A stretch of 64,000 bases of DNA from Paramecium tetraurelia (Eukaryota; Ciliophora; Oligohymenophorea; Peniculida; Parameciidae). Location: contig NW_001799177.1 of assembly GCF_000165425.1 (NCBI RefSeq), positions 820,347 through 884,346 on the forward strand, written 5' to 3'. Under the pieces are notes generated by a model that had not been told where the DNA came from, did no database searches, and worked only from the letters and a program-made list of their open reading frames with translations. Numbering within the stretch: the first letter of the stretch is position 1; each line of letters begins with the position of its first letter. This document shows, piece after piece, positions 1 to 10,868 of the stretch. The translations under genes and the position numbers were made by a program.

Positions 1-555
1 TTAATTATTTTTCTCATTGATTATTATCTAGAATTAATTGTTATCAATTGTTAGTTTTTTTATTTATTGATTCTTGCTATCCAAATCTAATTCAATTTCC
101 CTTACTCTATTTCTATATGCTTCTAATTATAAATTCTGTTGATTTATTTAATGATTTAATTAATCAATGATGCTAGTTGCATTATTTTCAATCCCATAAA
201 TCCTTTCCAATTCTTATTCGAGGGTAACAATCCTTTGATTTAAGGTTTCCTTCAATTACATGTATTTGGATTTCCAATCCTCCTGACTCATATTATTCAT
301 TATTATTGATGAACTTCTACCCTTAGGCACTTTTTGATTGCGAGGTGCATTTACATTCTTTTTTTGGACATTTTCGAACAAATTTGGAACTGATCTGTTC
401 TCATTACTATTCACAAAATTCAAGAGTTGATTATCAACTTGATTTGAGTTCTTTCGAGTTATGTTCTGTTTTGGAGATAATGAGGTACAAGATCTCTAAA
501 TTTATGTGCATTTTTCCTTTTTGAAATACTTGCTCAAACCCTTGAGGGATTGCAT
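1..555 (-). CDS. Coiled-coil protein, 3' end outside window
   Basis: Unrecognised protein. The minus-strand frame is open from an ATG at 555 to base 1 (185 codons) with no TGA, so the gene continues beyond the left edge. The first ~75 residues are polar and basic (KKNVNAPRNQKVPKGRSSS). From about residue 100 the sequence becomes a charged, glutamine-rich coiled coil (QLKETLNQRIVTLEQELERI), so a structural or scaffold role is likely. TAA/TAG occur in frame as glutamine throughout. The ATG at 555 was chosen because it lies about 85 nt beyond the stop of the upstream gene, typical spacing here; the frame is also open upstream of it, so an earlier start is possible. Confidence 0.6.
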
Positions 556-638
556 AATCGAGATCGGAATAACATTTGTATTCTAATTAATCTACTACAA
601 TTAAACTCTATGTTGCATTCGTTAAATAATTATATAAC

Positions 639-1007
639 TCAATTTTAATAATTCTCTGCATACTCTTTAACATACATTCTCATCTACGCCAATCCATATG
701 ACAATCCCATTATACAACAAACTCCCTACACTACCTACTTATATTTCAGTATCTTCAACATTTAATTACTGATCTCAGTACTTCTGGCATACTTGAAATC
801 TGCTCTCTTTATGCTATCTGCAATATTCAATGCCTCTTTCTCCATTCTCTGGATTCCCGATTTCTCCATGTCTTTTACTATCGAATTCACTAAGTAAATT
901 CCCAATAATCCATATGCCGTTGTGCTTAATCCCAAATACAAAAATAGTCTAATCTTAATTGCATTCTTCTTTTCATTCCCCAATTCATTACTCTTCCATT
1001 TTTCCAA
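639..1007 (-). CDS. Small two-TM membrane protein (122 aa)
   Basis: Unrecognised. Single exon of 123 codons ending in TGA. In the ciliate code the frame reads through a TAA and two TAGs as glutamine. After a lysine-rich N-terminus there is a hydrophobic segment at about residues 18-42 (IRLFLYLGLSTTAYGLLGIY). A charged helix follows, then a second hydrophobic segment at about 87-107 (VVQGVCCIMGLSYGLAQM). Two membrane passes with a charged loop suggest a small organelle or ER membrane protein. It is divergently arranged with the gene starting at 1125; the 117 nt between them must hold both promoters. Confidence 0.6.
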
Positions 1008-1124
1008 TAAACTTTTAACTATAAACTCACACTTACACTTTTTCCTACTCGGTCATCGGAGCCAAATAATCAGATGGTTATGGGAAGATCTTATTCATGT
1101 ATATATATTTAATTATAAATAATA

Positions 1125-1580
1125 ATGGCAGATCAAAGAAATAGATCACCTGAAGATCTAATCTATTTTTTTTAATAGAATTACTTACACCAAATGCGTC
1201 GAAAAACACACTAAACCATACTATAAGTTGAAATTCAATAATCCAAATTTAACAAATCCCATTCTACACACATCCCATAACCAATTGCTTCAGCCTAGAA
1301 TCTATTTGATGCATATATCAAGGAAAGATAATAAAAACGTGAAATCAATCAAATACCAAAACCTTAAAGCAAATCATCCAAATACTTGAATTAGATTCTT
1401 ATTAACAACCAATCCATTATAAAAAGAAATCGTTTTGCTTCTAGATAACAACAACCAGACAAGAGTATTGAATAGATAATCTCACGTAAAAAGAGTGTAA
1501 ATTTAACAATTTCTGATTCAAATTAAAAAAGAACAATAGGTAGAATTTTATCGTAAATAGAGAGAAGAGTGATTGGCTGA
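1125..1580 (+). CDS. Small basic protein (151 aa), unknown
   Basis: Unrecognised. Intronless frame of 152 codons with many in-frame TAA/TAG codons read as glutamine, ending at TGA 1578-1580. The protein is polar, rich in Q, K, R, N and S, with no membrane segment or obvious domain; the C-terminus is strongly basic (QKRTIGRILSQIERRVIG). Short basic Q/N-rich proteins are common in ciliates and often turn out to be cytoskeletal or nuclear, but nothing here assigns a function. The start is the first ATG after the divergent promoter region shared with the 639-1007 gene. Confidence 0.5.
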
Positions 1581-2190
1581 TAAGACCAGGCAAAGTTCAT
1601 GTAGATCGCAAATAAATCAAATAATTAAGACATGAAACTATATTTAGAGAAACCTTTAATCGTTTAAATGGATGGTAGATAGATAATGACAATGATACTG
1701 AATTCTGATCTTTATTATATCTTTTTACGATATTTTAATAGAACCCTGTTCTATATAACAAAATTTATGAGAAGTTTCATTAAATTTATAAATATTTTAA
1801 TCCATAAGTTTATAACAAGTATTTTTAACTTATTTAGAATTTGTGCATAGTTTATAAAATATAGGGTATAAATTGTTATCAAATACCATAATTTCAACAT
1901 TATTTATACTTAAATATCGATTATATAAGGGATAGTCAATTAGAACAATGGTAAAAGGCCACAAAAATGTCTTTATCAGAAACAGTTATTATTAAAATTA
2001 TAAATATCAAAAGTTGGAGATTCATATTTTAATCTTTGATGAAAATGCAAAAGGATATAAGTTTGTTTTGAATAAAACAATATAAATAGATGATGATTTC
2101 TAAATTTGATTTATCCTTAAATAAAGTAGATTCATCAGAAACATAAATTGAATTGGCTGTAACATTTTTATTTAATATACTATTTATATA
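1581..2190. other. AT-rich intergenic stretch with one tiny ORF
   Basis: Between the small basic protein and Nop56. The only candidate is a plus-strand ORF at 1948-2109 (53 codons, starting MVKGHKNVFIRN, ending at TGA). It has no recognisable motif and no support beyond being open. The rest is very AT-rich with short poly-A and poly-T runs and should contain the 3' ends of both flanking genes. Confidence 0.4.
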
Positions 2191-3722
2191 TCATTATTAT
2201 TTGGATGCTTTTCTCTTCTTTTTTGGAGCTTCTTATGGTTATTCTACTGGTTCTTCTTCGACTTCTTCTACAACCTTTTTTGATTTGGCTTTCTTTGACT
2301 TCTTGTCTTTTTTGGGTTAATTATTTTTCACTTTCAAAATAAAGTCCTTCTCCTTTTAATTCTGCCAATACTTCATCCATGATGTCAGTATTTTTGTTCA
2401 ATTCTCCTCCAGCAGTTAAGAATTTTAATCTTTGTTCCATTTGATCCTTCAACTTGACTCCAAACTTTTCAGTTGGTTAGATCAAGAAATGATCCAATCT
2501 GGAAGCAATAGCACACTTGTTGGCTAGATTTCTATTAAAATTAAATGGGAATTAAATACCTAGAGATTTTTCCTTTATCAGTTCCATTAGCTCTTCCAAT
2601 ATAAGTACTGTGATATAATAAACCATATTTAGGAGTATTTCCTCTAGTTTTCAAGGCTCTGAACAATGCTTTTTCTGCTCCCAAGATTTGGATGGTAGAG
2701 GCAGGATATTTAGCAAGATTGATCAATGATCCAGCATGAGCTATTAATTTAGCAGCTACATTTTCACCAATCAAAGCTGTAAGATTTGGTGCAATAGCTA
2801 TCATTTTGTTCTTCAAATATTCTTGAATATTGTCTCTAAATTCAAATTGATTGAGAACTCTGATGCATAGATCCTTTAGAGTAGATAAATCAATTTCTGA
2901 GATGTCTTAACCCATGGATATCTTGGCTGCTTCCACAATTTGTTTAGCCAATTCAGCATCAGTTGTGAGTTCTTCAATAGCTTCCAAAGCTTCATCATTG
3001 ATATTCTTCTTGTCTCCATAGGTATCAACGATTCTGGTGAAGACTCTATTATCTGTGACAATCTTGGCCAATTCTGGGAAATGCCATGAATACCATTCTT
3101 TGATTCTCATACTTAGTGTGTTTAAGTCCTTGTCCATTTATTCAATGATGCTTATAGCCTAAGTTACATGTTTGTCTTCTCTGTTGATATCCAACTTCAC
3201 TTTGTTTCTGGATACTTGATGTGCCAAACCCAACTAAGCTTAAATGTAATCTCTTTCTTTGAAATCTTCATTTCTCAAGAAATCAACGAAATGAGTTCTG
3301 ATTCCTCTGAACACTTAGGCTGTTGCTTCGTTCATTTTGCTCTTCAAATTCAAATATTATTGGAGTCCTGCAGCCAAACCTTTGTCGGAGATAGCAATTT
3401 AGAAACTACAATAAATCAGTGTGATTACTTGCTCTTCTTCCCAACAGCAGGGAGATTGGTTGATAAGAAATCGACCAATTCTTAAGTTACGGTACCTGTA
3501 TGGATTGCTAAAGCATTGTTCAAAGCTATTTCAGCAGAAATAAATGGTTGAAAAGCCTGAATAAGGAATGATAATTACTTTTAAGTGACATACTTCTGCA
3601 AATTAAGCAAAGTCAGAGAATTGTTTTTGAATCTATTTCGATTTGACATTTGTTTCATCTACACTATCACATTAGAACAAGGCTAAACCAGCAGCTGCCT
3701 CAAATAAATAAAATGTGCTCAT
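2191..3722 (-). CDS. NOP56: Nucleolar protein Nop56 (box C/D snoRNP core)
   Basis: Core protein of the box C/D snoRNP that directs rRNA 2'-O-methylation in the nucleolus. The NOP5 N-terminal domain begins [17 protein letters not shown] coiled-coil region follows ([16 protein letters not shown]), then the Nop domain ([20 protein letters not shown] and [17 protein letters not shown]). The tail is the family's lysine/acid-rich [15 protein letters not shown] type. GNTPKYG and the [11 protein letters not shown]-like motif favour Nop56 over Nop58. Introns: 3557-3578, 3406-3428, 2532-2559, and an unusual GTG-start intron 2307-2331 (25 nt) needed to reach the tail frame. With all four removed the CDS is 478 codons (477 aa). 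Full-length for the family. Confidence 0.9.
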
Positions 3723-3789
3723 AAATTAAATATTTAATTTAATGTCAATCCCTGAGTAATATTTAATTAAAATAAAAAACATACTCATC

Positions 3790-4185
3790 AATGTCAGTTC
3801 TTCAATTTTTTCATATCTGAGATGGGTTCTTCAATTAAAATTTGCTATTCCTTCAGAATTAATTGTTGGTTATTCTTCTTGTTCCAATCACAAACACATC
3901 AATTTTAATACAATCCTATAAATATATTCTTAATCTAACTTTCAATCAGCATCTAGATCTAAATGAACTCTTTGTTTAGTTAGTTTTCATATAAATGAAT
4001 GAAAAATGGTTAAATTAAATTACAAAACTTCCTGCATTCCTTTCTCAACCTAATTCATTTCTAAATTAGACTTAACCTTGTTATTATAATTGTAATACAA
4101 CTACTCCAATCAGCATCATCTAGGTCTCCCAATCACCAAAAATAGATTTCATTAATTAAAATAGTTCCTATTCCAAAGTTGACAT
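3790..4185 (-). pseudogene. Unresolved small gene or gene remnant
   Basis: An ATG at 4185 opens a coding-looking frame (MSTLEQELFQLMKSIFGDWE). Coding-looking pieces continue in different frames: VEKGMQEVL, then HLDLDAD, then CDWNKKNNQQLILKEQQ ending at a TGA near 3808. I could not join them with normal 20-32 nt introns; one join would need a 54-nt GT-AG intron, and other pieces are interrupted by TGA. It may be a decayed gene, a small gene with odd introns, or chance open frame in AT-rich DNA. It lies just upstream of Nop56 on the same strand. Confidence 0.3.
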
Positions 4186-4222
4186 TTTGAAAATAAAAAA
4201 AAATGATTGGCGAATACTCAAT

Positions 4223-4471
4223 TCATTTAATAAATTCTTATTATGATCTTAAAAGCATCATAATCTTTGATGTTGCATATTTTCTATTTGATTTATTATT
4301 TAAACTTTATACATCCACAAATATATTTCTTATTTTAACTCTCCTGCACTTATATTTACTCAACCAAATTTGATTTTGCATAAAATCATTAAAAATATAT
4401 ATCAGCATTAGCATGAAAATTTAGCAGCATACTTGTTTCAGAACAGGTCTGTATTTTATCATCATTGTCAT
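4223..4471 (-). CDS. Short ORF (82 aa), unknown
   Basis: Minus-strand frame of 83 codons ending in TGA; it begins MTMMIKYRPVLKQVCCQIFM. It has a hydrophobic first third that could be one membrane segment and a basic remainder (KYKCRRVKIR). No family recognised. It stands in otherwise empty AT-rich DNA between the 3790-4185 remnant and ASF1. ORFs of this length arise by chance when only TGA is a stop, so support is weak. Confidence 0.3.
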
Positions 4472-4954
4472 ATTAATGACTTAATTAAATACTAATTATA
4501 TTATAAACATATTTATATTAATTATGGGATTGATCTCAATCATGTTTAATGGCTATTACCTTAAATTTTATTGTTTCCTTAATAAATTAACAATCCAATA
4601 ATTTTATCCATTAAGTTATAATTAATAAATTGTTATTAATTATGGGATTTATACATAATAGATCATACTTAGTATTAATTTAAGATCAAAGTATATTTAT
4701 AGCATGTTTTTGGTTAATATTATTGCTAGTAATTAATCATTATTGAGTTATGAGTAATTGATATAACAATAAAAAATCAGTTTGAATTTGGGCATCATAT
4801 AAGGATAGGAGATTGAAAATCTGATGAATTATATGGGTTGCTTTTCATGAAATAAATTTGTTAAGAATTATAATTTTTAGGAAATGCATAAGTAATATAA
4901 GTTGATTAAAAATTGAGACAAAATTTTGAGGGTTTATTAATATTAAATTTGTAA
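4472..4954. other. Intergenic, no gene seen
   Basis: About 480 nt of AT-rich DNA upstream of ASF1 with no convincing coding frame on either strand. A 14-nt motif TTAATTATGGGATT occurs twice, near 4518 and near 4636, in otherwise low-complexity surroundings. Presumably holds the ASF1 promoter. Confidence 0.5.
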
Positions 4955-5554
4955 ATGGCATTGATTAACATTACCAACATAGTTTTTGATTCAGACACAG
5001 CACTTTTTAATAGTCCAATTCAAATGTAAATCACATTCGAAGTGATGAGATAATTAGATGAGGAAATTGAATGGAAGTATTTAAATTAATGAGCCATAGA
5101 CTTATTTATATAGGATCACCCACAAGTGATAAATATGATCAAGTACTTGAATAGTTCTCTATGCCTCCTCTGTAATAAGGGACTATGTAATTTACTTTGA
5201 TGAGTTCTGGTCCAAATTTTGAGCTGATTCCTAGTAAAGATGATTTATTTGGCGCTAGTGCTATTATCCTCAGTGTTAAGTATAGAAAGCAGGAATTCTT
5301 TAGAGTAATGATATTTTGGTCTATAATGTGATTAGGTCGGGTACTACGTATATAACACTTACTTGGAACCAGAATTGATCGAAAATGATCCTCCACAAGT
5401 GCTCATTGAAAGAGTATATAGATAAATCAACACTTAAGCCCCTAGAGTTACGAGAATGAATATTGATTGGGAGGGTCAAATGGTCCAATTGTATGTGAAT
5501 CCTCAATAAAATAATCAATCCTTCATGTTCCGAATAATAACCAATTTTTAATGA
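4955..5554 (+). CDS. ASF1: Histone H3-H4 chaperone ASF1
   Basis: Anti-silencing factor 1 binds H3-H4 dimers and hands them to CAF-1/HIRA in nucleosome assembly. The protein starts MALINITNIVFDSDTALFNS, matching the conserved first strand. It continues through ITFEVMRQLDEEIEWKLIYI, VLEQFSMPP, FTLMSSGPNFELIP and ILSVKYRKQEFFRVGYYVYN. This covers the whole immunoglobulin-like core (about 155 residues) plus a short tail. Two introns, 5077-5099 and 5305-5335, restore frame exactly, giving 182 codons (181 aa). The acidic tail seen in yeast is absent. A Q-rich open frame follows the TGA (5600-5660) but I found no normal intron joining it. Confidence 0.93.
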
Positions 5555-5714
5555 TATTACTAACAATCTTGGTTATTTATAAGAGCCTGTACCCTGATAA
5601 AATACAATAGCAGCATTAATAATAACAATAATATTCTGGAGAGATAAATAATAATATAATACACTGATCTTTAGAGTATATTTTGATTTATATAAATATT
5701 TAATATTAATAGAA

Positions 5715-6792
5715 TCAATTCTATTAATATTCTAAATAAGGTTAAGCTTGTTTCTTTGTAATATGTATGTTCTAAACTACATATGAAAGCAACGGGAGAT
5801 CCTCAGAATTTTGAAAAAACACTATTTGATCACTCTTTTGTAACTCTAATTCTTATTTAAAATTCAAAGATATTGAAGATTTGTCGCGAATGATTTTTAC
5901 TGCATTCTTACCATTCACTATTAAAAACAATGAAAATTTGTCAGAATAATTAAATTAATCCTATTATGAAATGATAACTGATTCTTATTCAGATGCTGGT
6001 GTTGGAGTCTCTGACAAAGGATTTTATTAAACTTTCTTATTCGGAAAATTAAGCCTATATCTCATTTACAAAGAGCAATGATTCTGTTTAGACAAACTTT
6101 CAATGTTTAGACCAAGAGTACTTTGAAATTAACCAAGTAGAGAAAAATCATTTCTTTTGAATGTATAAATGTTTTTGTTAGATGATCCAGATTCCTCCAT
6201 TTCAAATTCATAATTATACTCAGTCTTTAATTGATGAGGGTGATCATCAAATATTTTTTTTATTTAAGGAGTTGCTTTAAGTTTTAATTTTAATTATATT
6301 TTATAGATTTAATCTAATGATAATAAGTATTATTTACTATTCTTAACCTATTTAGGTGGAAGAATTATAACTGTTTGCATTATATTCCTTGTATTCTACA
6401 CTAAAAGATCTATTTTATTTTTCTACTCTTCCAAGGTGTTCAAAGTCTCTAAAAGTTTCTCATTTATTTATTCTTTCCTCATCTAGTAACATTAAACGCT
6501 AAAATTATTAGAATCAAAGATATTACATGCTCTATTAAGAAGGTAAAGAATTCTTTAACTAACTACTTCGGTCTAATATATCCTTAACTTCCTTTATGAA
6601 ATTTATATTTTCGTTATCGTTTGTGTTTTCTAGCTAGTGCCAATACTATTCGAATGTTCTCAATTTTTCTGTCACTTCGGTAATTAATTAGGCTAATTTA
6701 TTTTTATTCTATTCAAAATCGGACCTTGCATAATAGAATTGTTTGGCTTCTTGAAGTCCCCATGATAAAAAAGAAACAAATGATAGATTCAT
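5715..6792 (-). CDS. Coiled-coil protein (349 aa), unknown
   Basis: Unrecognised. One intron (6499-6526, 28 nt, GTAATA...TTTTAG) joins two exons into 350 codons ending at TGA. The N-terminal half is helical and charged (DFEQNKNKLAQLITEVTEKL, then NEKLLETLNTLEEQKNKIDL), suggesting a coiled coil over about residues 25-160. The C-terminal half is mixed and polar with no clear domain. A rival plus-strand reading of the same bases is broken by several TGAs, so the minus strand is preferred. It faces ASF1 tail to tail, with 160 nt between stops. Confidence 0.65.
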
Positions 6793-7073
6793 AATCTTTT
6801 AATTTTTATTTTTTATTTTATTTAATAATCAAAGTAATGCAAACACTTATATCTTATGGTCTTATTCTATTAATTGTGTGTTAAATCTCTTTGAACACTT
6901 AGTTTTGTTTCATTATTACTGAGAACTATTTATCAAGATTGAAATAATTAAAAATAAGGCATCATACTTATTTATTTTATGATTTTTTATAATATGAAAA
7001 TGATATGTTTTTTATTCATTAATAATAAATATTATAATCACTGGAGACGTTAAATAAATTTCATAATAATATA
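6793..7073. other. Intergenic, no gene seen
   Basis: About 280 nt of AT-rich sequence between two minus-strand genes; no coding frame or structured element noticed. It should contain the promoter of the 5715-6792 gene. Confidence 0.5.
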
Positions 7074-8002
7074 TCATTTAGGGAAAATTAAACCTGGGTA
7101 ATTCTTATATTCTCTTAATTTCACTCTGACATCCTTATTGCTAAATCTTATTGCTTTCAAGATAGGGATTAAGGTTAAGAGTACTGCATCTGACAAATCC
7201 CCTTTCCAAGTCTAAATCTGGATTCCATTTTCTGGTTGCAGACTAAAACACTCAGGAGTATTATCAATGATAATTGTTTTCGACAAAAGTCTTCCTAGCT
7301 TTCTGAGGTCTTTTCCATAGAAATCTTTATAAATATTGGTATGTTATCGAAAAAGAAAATAAGAAAAGTATTGCTTCATAGTAAGCTTATTCAAGATTCT
7401 ATGTGCATAAGATTCTAGTCCTGCAGTGAATAAAATTAGTTCATATATTCGACTCATTTACTTTAAGAAAGTTAATAAGAATGGGCGCTAATAAACTTTG
7501 TCACCATCATAATAAATCAACGTCTCATCCATATCCAAGACAAGAGTGTAGGCTTCAAGGTTGATGGGTATGTGATTACCCACTATATTTGGAGTTTGTA
7601 AAAGGGGTATAATTTTATTGATAATAATTTTGGAATACACAGCTAGGTTGCTTTGATGAAGTTTCAATCTAAAATACTCTAACAAGTGAATCCTCAGATG
7701 GGAGTCATCGATGTGACTGGAAAATGATAGATAAAAGCATACTATTGTATGAGAATTGATGTAATTGAATCTAGAGAGGACTGAAGTTTAAGGAGTTGCT
7801 ATAAGGGCTCTTCTCTTAGCTTGATAAATTTCATCCACATTTGATGATGCATCAGAGTGGTCTTGATAAACTTACATTTGTAACCATACAGCAAGGAAAC
7901 AGTTAAATCATGTTTGATCAGATAGCATAGAATTATTGCTATATACTCTAAATGAATGTTTGCCTGAATCTCAATTAAATCTATATCATCCTACTTAATC
8001 AT
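7074..8002 (-). CDS. FCP1/NIF-type HAD phosphatase
   Basis: Member of the FCP1/SCP (NLI-interacting factor-like) branch of the HAD superfamily, which removes phosphate from Ser/Thr, classically the RNA polymerase II C-terminal domain. The catalytic motif [14 protein letters not shown] (DxDxT, about residue 145) is followed by [19 protein letters not shown] (motif II), a conserved lysine region and [18 protein letters not shown] (motif III). One intron, 7862-7884, with a less usual GTT...AAG boundary, links the N-terminal ~100 residues and gives 302 codons (301 aa). If that intron is wrong the protein would start at an ATG near 7868. Substrate cannot be inferred. Confidence 0.85.
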
Positions 8003-8262
8003 AGTTAGTTACGGGAATATTAAAAAGTTAAGGGAGGTGATCATTTTTTGGATCCTTAAAAAAGGACATTAGCAACTATGATCTTTTGTTGAGTTGAAGG
8101 ATGAAACAGCTATTGTTTCTTTTGATTGTTTCGTGTTGGTCATAGGTATTGGATCGATTTATCTTGTTAAGTCGAGGTAATTGATAACTATGTATTCTTT
8201 TCCTCATAAATAATGATTGAATAATTAAAAGTTAATATAAAAATTATAAAAGAACATCCTAG

Positions 8263-9696
8263 ATGGCAAAAATTCATTTGGACAATCAATTCAATCAAAG
8301 CAGTTCACATTAGGCTGCCATCTTAGAGGAGGATCTCTTTGATGAAGACGAAATAGAACAATTTCGACCAAATTCGCTTCCAATGATGTCTGAAGGTTAT
8401 GGAAGATAATGTGCAGAAAAAAATATAATGATCAAAATCTTAGCTATGGGATTTGATTAATATTACTCAGAAGAAATATTAAAAAGTATAATTGATGAAG
8501 ATTTCAAAACCCTTGATGAGAATATGATTTTAAACAAGGTGATCTCAGCAATTTTGATTCTAAATGTAAATAGCAAACCATATTTTTTATCAGAATTATT
8601 AAAATGAGGATTAGACTTAACAGAGAAAACACAGGCAAGAACTAATTGATATGTTGGGAACAATGAGTCCAAACTTAATGAGTTACTTAGGATATAAGAG
8701 TAATAGATAATCACAGTAGCTTCTTACTGTTATTTGTGGAATTTGTATGGAACAAATAATTGATGACCGTTGCCCAGAAATGGATTGTTGTCACACTTTT
8801 TGTTTGTAATAACAAATCTATATCATAGATCTTGTATGAAAGCCTATTTAATAGATCGAATTGTGAATGGATAAGTTGATCAAATGATATGTCCATAATC
8901 TGATTGTAATTTCTAATTGAGCGACGCTTACATAAGATAGATTGTGGATCCAGATATGATGTAAAAATTGAGAAGGTTCAGAAAAATCAAATAGCTGCAA
9001 CAGGATCCTGATATCATTTGGTGTCCAAGAGTAGGTTGCGAAGAAACACTCAAGAGGAGTGGTTAAAAAAAATTAAGATGTAAATGCGGTTAATAAATAT
9101 GTCGTAAGTGTGGGAGAGAAAGACATTAAGGATAGACATGCAATGATCAAATTGATAAGGATTTTAAGAAAACTATCAAAAAGTTAAATATCTAAAAATG
9201 TTTGAAATGCAAATCTCCAATCTAAAAAAATGATGGGTGCAATCATATGACTTGCAAAACCTGCAAATATGAATTTTGCTGGCTATGCAGATCCAAATAT
9301 AGTTATCGTCATTATTCAAATTACAATATTTTTGGATGTCCAGGGATGCAATTTACACAAAGAGATCCGTTTAAATATCCAAATTTATACAGATTTATAG
9401 CAATTCTATTGATTTTGATATTGGGACCCCCATTGTTTATTGTGGCCTTGGTGTTGGGATTTATAGTTTTAGTAATTGGATTGCCAGTTATATTCTATAT
9501 GAACTATGTTCCATATCATCAATTCGAAGAATATAGCTGCTGCAAAAAAACAACTATTATTATTGCCTTCATTATAGCCTGTCCCCTGTTATCTCCAATT
9601 TGTTTTCTACTAGTCATTTTAGGGATTGTCGTGGCCATAATTGTTGGAATACCCTATTGCATATATCTATTCATCGATTGGCTAAGATATGGATGA
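8263..9696 (+). CDS. RBR-type E3 ubiquitin ligase with membrane anchors
   Basis: RING-between-RING ligase, which transfers ubiquitin through a thioester on a RING2 cysteine. RING1 starts around residue 149 ([18 protein letters not shown], then CCHTFCLSCMKAY). The IBR follows ([28 protein letters not shown]). RING2 carries [20 protein letters not shown] and [12 protein letters not shown], with the catalytic cysteine expected just after GCNHMTC. Two long hydrophobic stretches follow (about 360-396 and 412-456), resembling the layout of RNF19-type RBRs. Introns 8566-8593 and 8806-8828; 461 codons (460 aa). The acidic N-terminus has no recognised domain. Confidence 0.9.
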
Positions 9697-9735
9697 TCAC
9701 TCAATTTATATATATAATTTAGAATATATTTTATT

Positions 9736-10308
9736 ATGGATTAAAGTAATCTAGTTTGGCAATGGTTGAATGAACCAAAAGAGTGGAAAAACCAAAATGA
9801 AAGGATCACAATAGTGACTGAGCCCAAAACAGATTATTGGTCCAAAACTCATTATGGATTTATAAGATATGATGCTCCAACCTATGTTACTAAGGTGAAA
9901 GGTGATTTTGTATTCACTTGCAAAGTTAATTCAGCATCAAAAGTCTTATATGATCAAGCTGGAATCATTTTGTTTGAAGACAAAGAAAATTGGATTAAAG
10001 CATCATCTGAGTACCACGATGAAAACTATTCAACTTTGGGATCAGTGGTAACAAATCTTGGATACTCGGATTGGGGTTATCAAAGAGTGTCCTCTCAAGT
10101 TAAAGAACTGTACTATAGATTAAAGAGAAAAGGATAAGACTTCAATATAGAATTCTCTTATGATGGAAAAGAATTCCACGAAATAAGAGTGTGTCATTTA
10201 CACAAAGAGACTCAAGAGACTTTTGTTGGGATCTATGCTTGCAGTCCTCAGGAGTCTAGTTTTTAAGCTGAATTCAGCGAATTGAAATTGGAATTTATTC
10301 AATAATGA
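9736..10308 (+). CDS. DUF1349 family protein (190 aa)
   Basis: Intronless frame of 191 codons. Features of the DUF1349 concanavalin-A-like fold are visible: WLNEPKEWKNQNERITIVTE, then the aromatic segment TDYWSKTHYGFIRYDAPTYV. These are followed by GDFVFTCKVN, YDQAGIILFEDKENWIKAS and the end GIYACSPQESSFQAEFSELK. Family length is about 180-200 aa, so this is complete. Biochemical function is unknown; a beta-jelly-roll binding role is usual for the fold. Compact and cytosolic, with no signal peptide. The start is the only ATG ahead of the conserved tryptophan-rich opening. Confidence 0.85.
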
Positions 10309-10401
10309 ATTATTAGTTTAAATTGAATGCATTTCTGGAACACTCTTATACAATAATATTTATAAAGAATTATTTCAGAGAATTTATATTAATTTTAATA
10401 T

Positions 10402-10825
10402 ATGGACAAATTAGAATTTTCTATTGTTTGGGGAGTGCCATCAAAGGTCATTTACTAAGCTATTCTTGATCCATTTGAGATTATGCAATATACAAGAGCA
10501 CCTGCTATTGTTGAACCAAAGGAAGGAGGACAATATAAAATAATGGAAGGGCGTATCGAGGGTGTTTTCAATAAATTAGTATGATAACATTTCTATTTAG
10601 GTTGAAAATCAAGAGATCTAAATGACTTGGAAATTCAACAATTGGAAATAACACTCAAATGTCACACTCAGATTGATAGAAAGGGAAGATAGTTGTGAAT
10701 TGAAAATCACCTAAACCAATTTCCCTAATGATGTTGATAAGATCAAGTTGGAAGACGGATGGAAAAATTAAATATTCGTTCCCATGAGCAAGATTAGAGG
10801 TTATCCTATCGAAGATGATGATTGA
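10402..10825 (+). CDS. Free-standing AHSA1 (SRPBCC-fold) domain protein
   Basis: Small helix-grip protein resembling the C-terminal domain of Aha1, the Hsp90 ATPase activator. Diagnostic stretches: MDKLEFSIVWGVPSKVIYQA, KEGGQYKIMEGRIEGVF, EIQMTWKFNNWKQHSNVTLR, and the terminal DKIKLEDGWKNQIFVPMSKI. One intron, 10579-10600, restores frame; 134 codons (133 aa). The N-terminal Aha1 domain is missing, as in the stand-alone AHSA1 proteins of several eukaryotes. An Hsp90 co-chaperone role is therefore only an inference from the family. Its stop lies 43 nt from the stop of the convergent kinase gene. Confidence 0.85.
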
Positions 10826-10868
10826 TTATTTTGTTAATGCTGTTCAAGTCATCTATTTAATTATAATT

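Noticed and set aside
5760-6740. Plus-strand coding-like stretches opposite the 5715-6792 gene
   Set aside because: Broken by several TGA codons with no introns to remove them, while the minus strand gives 350 continuous codons with one perfect intron.
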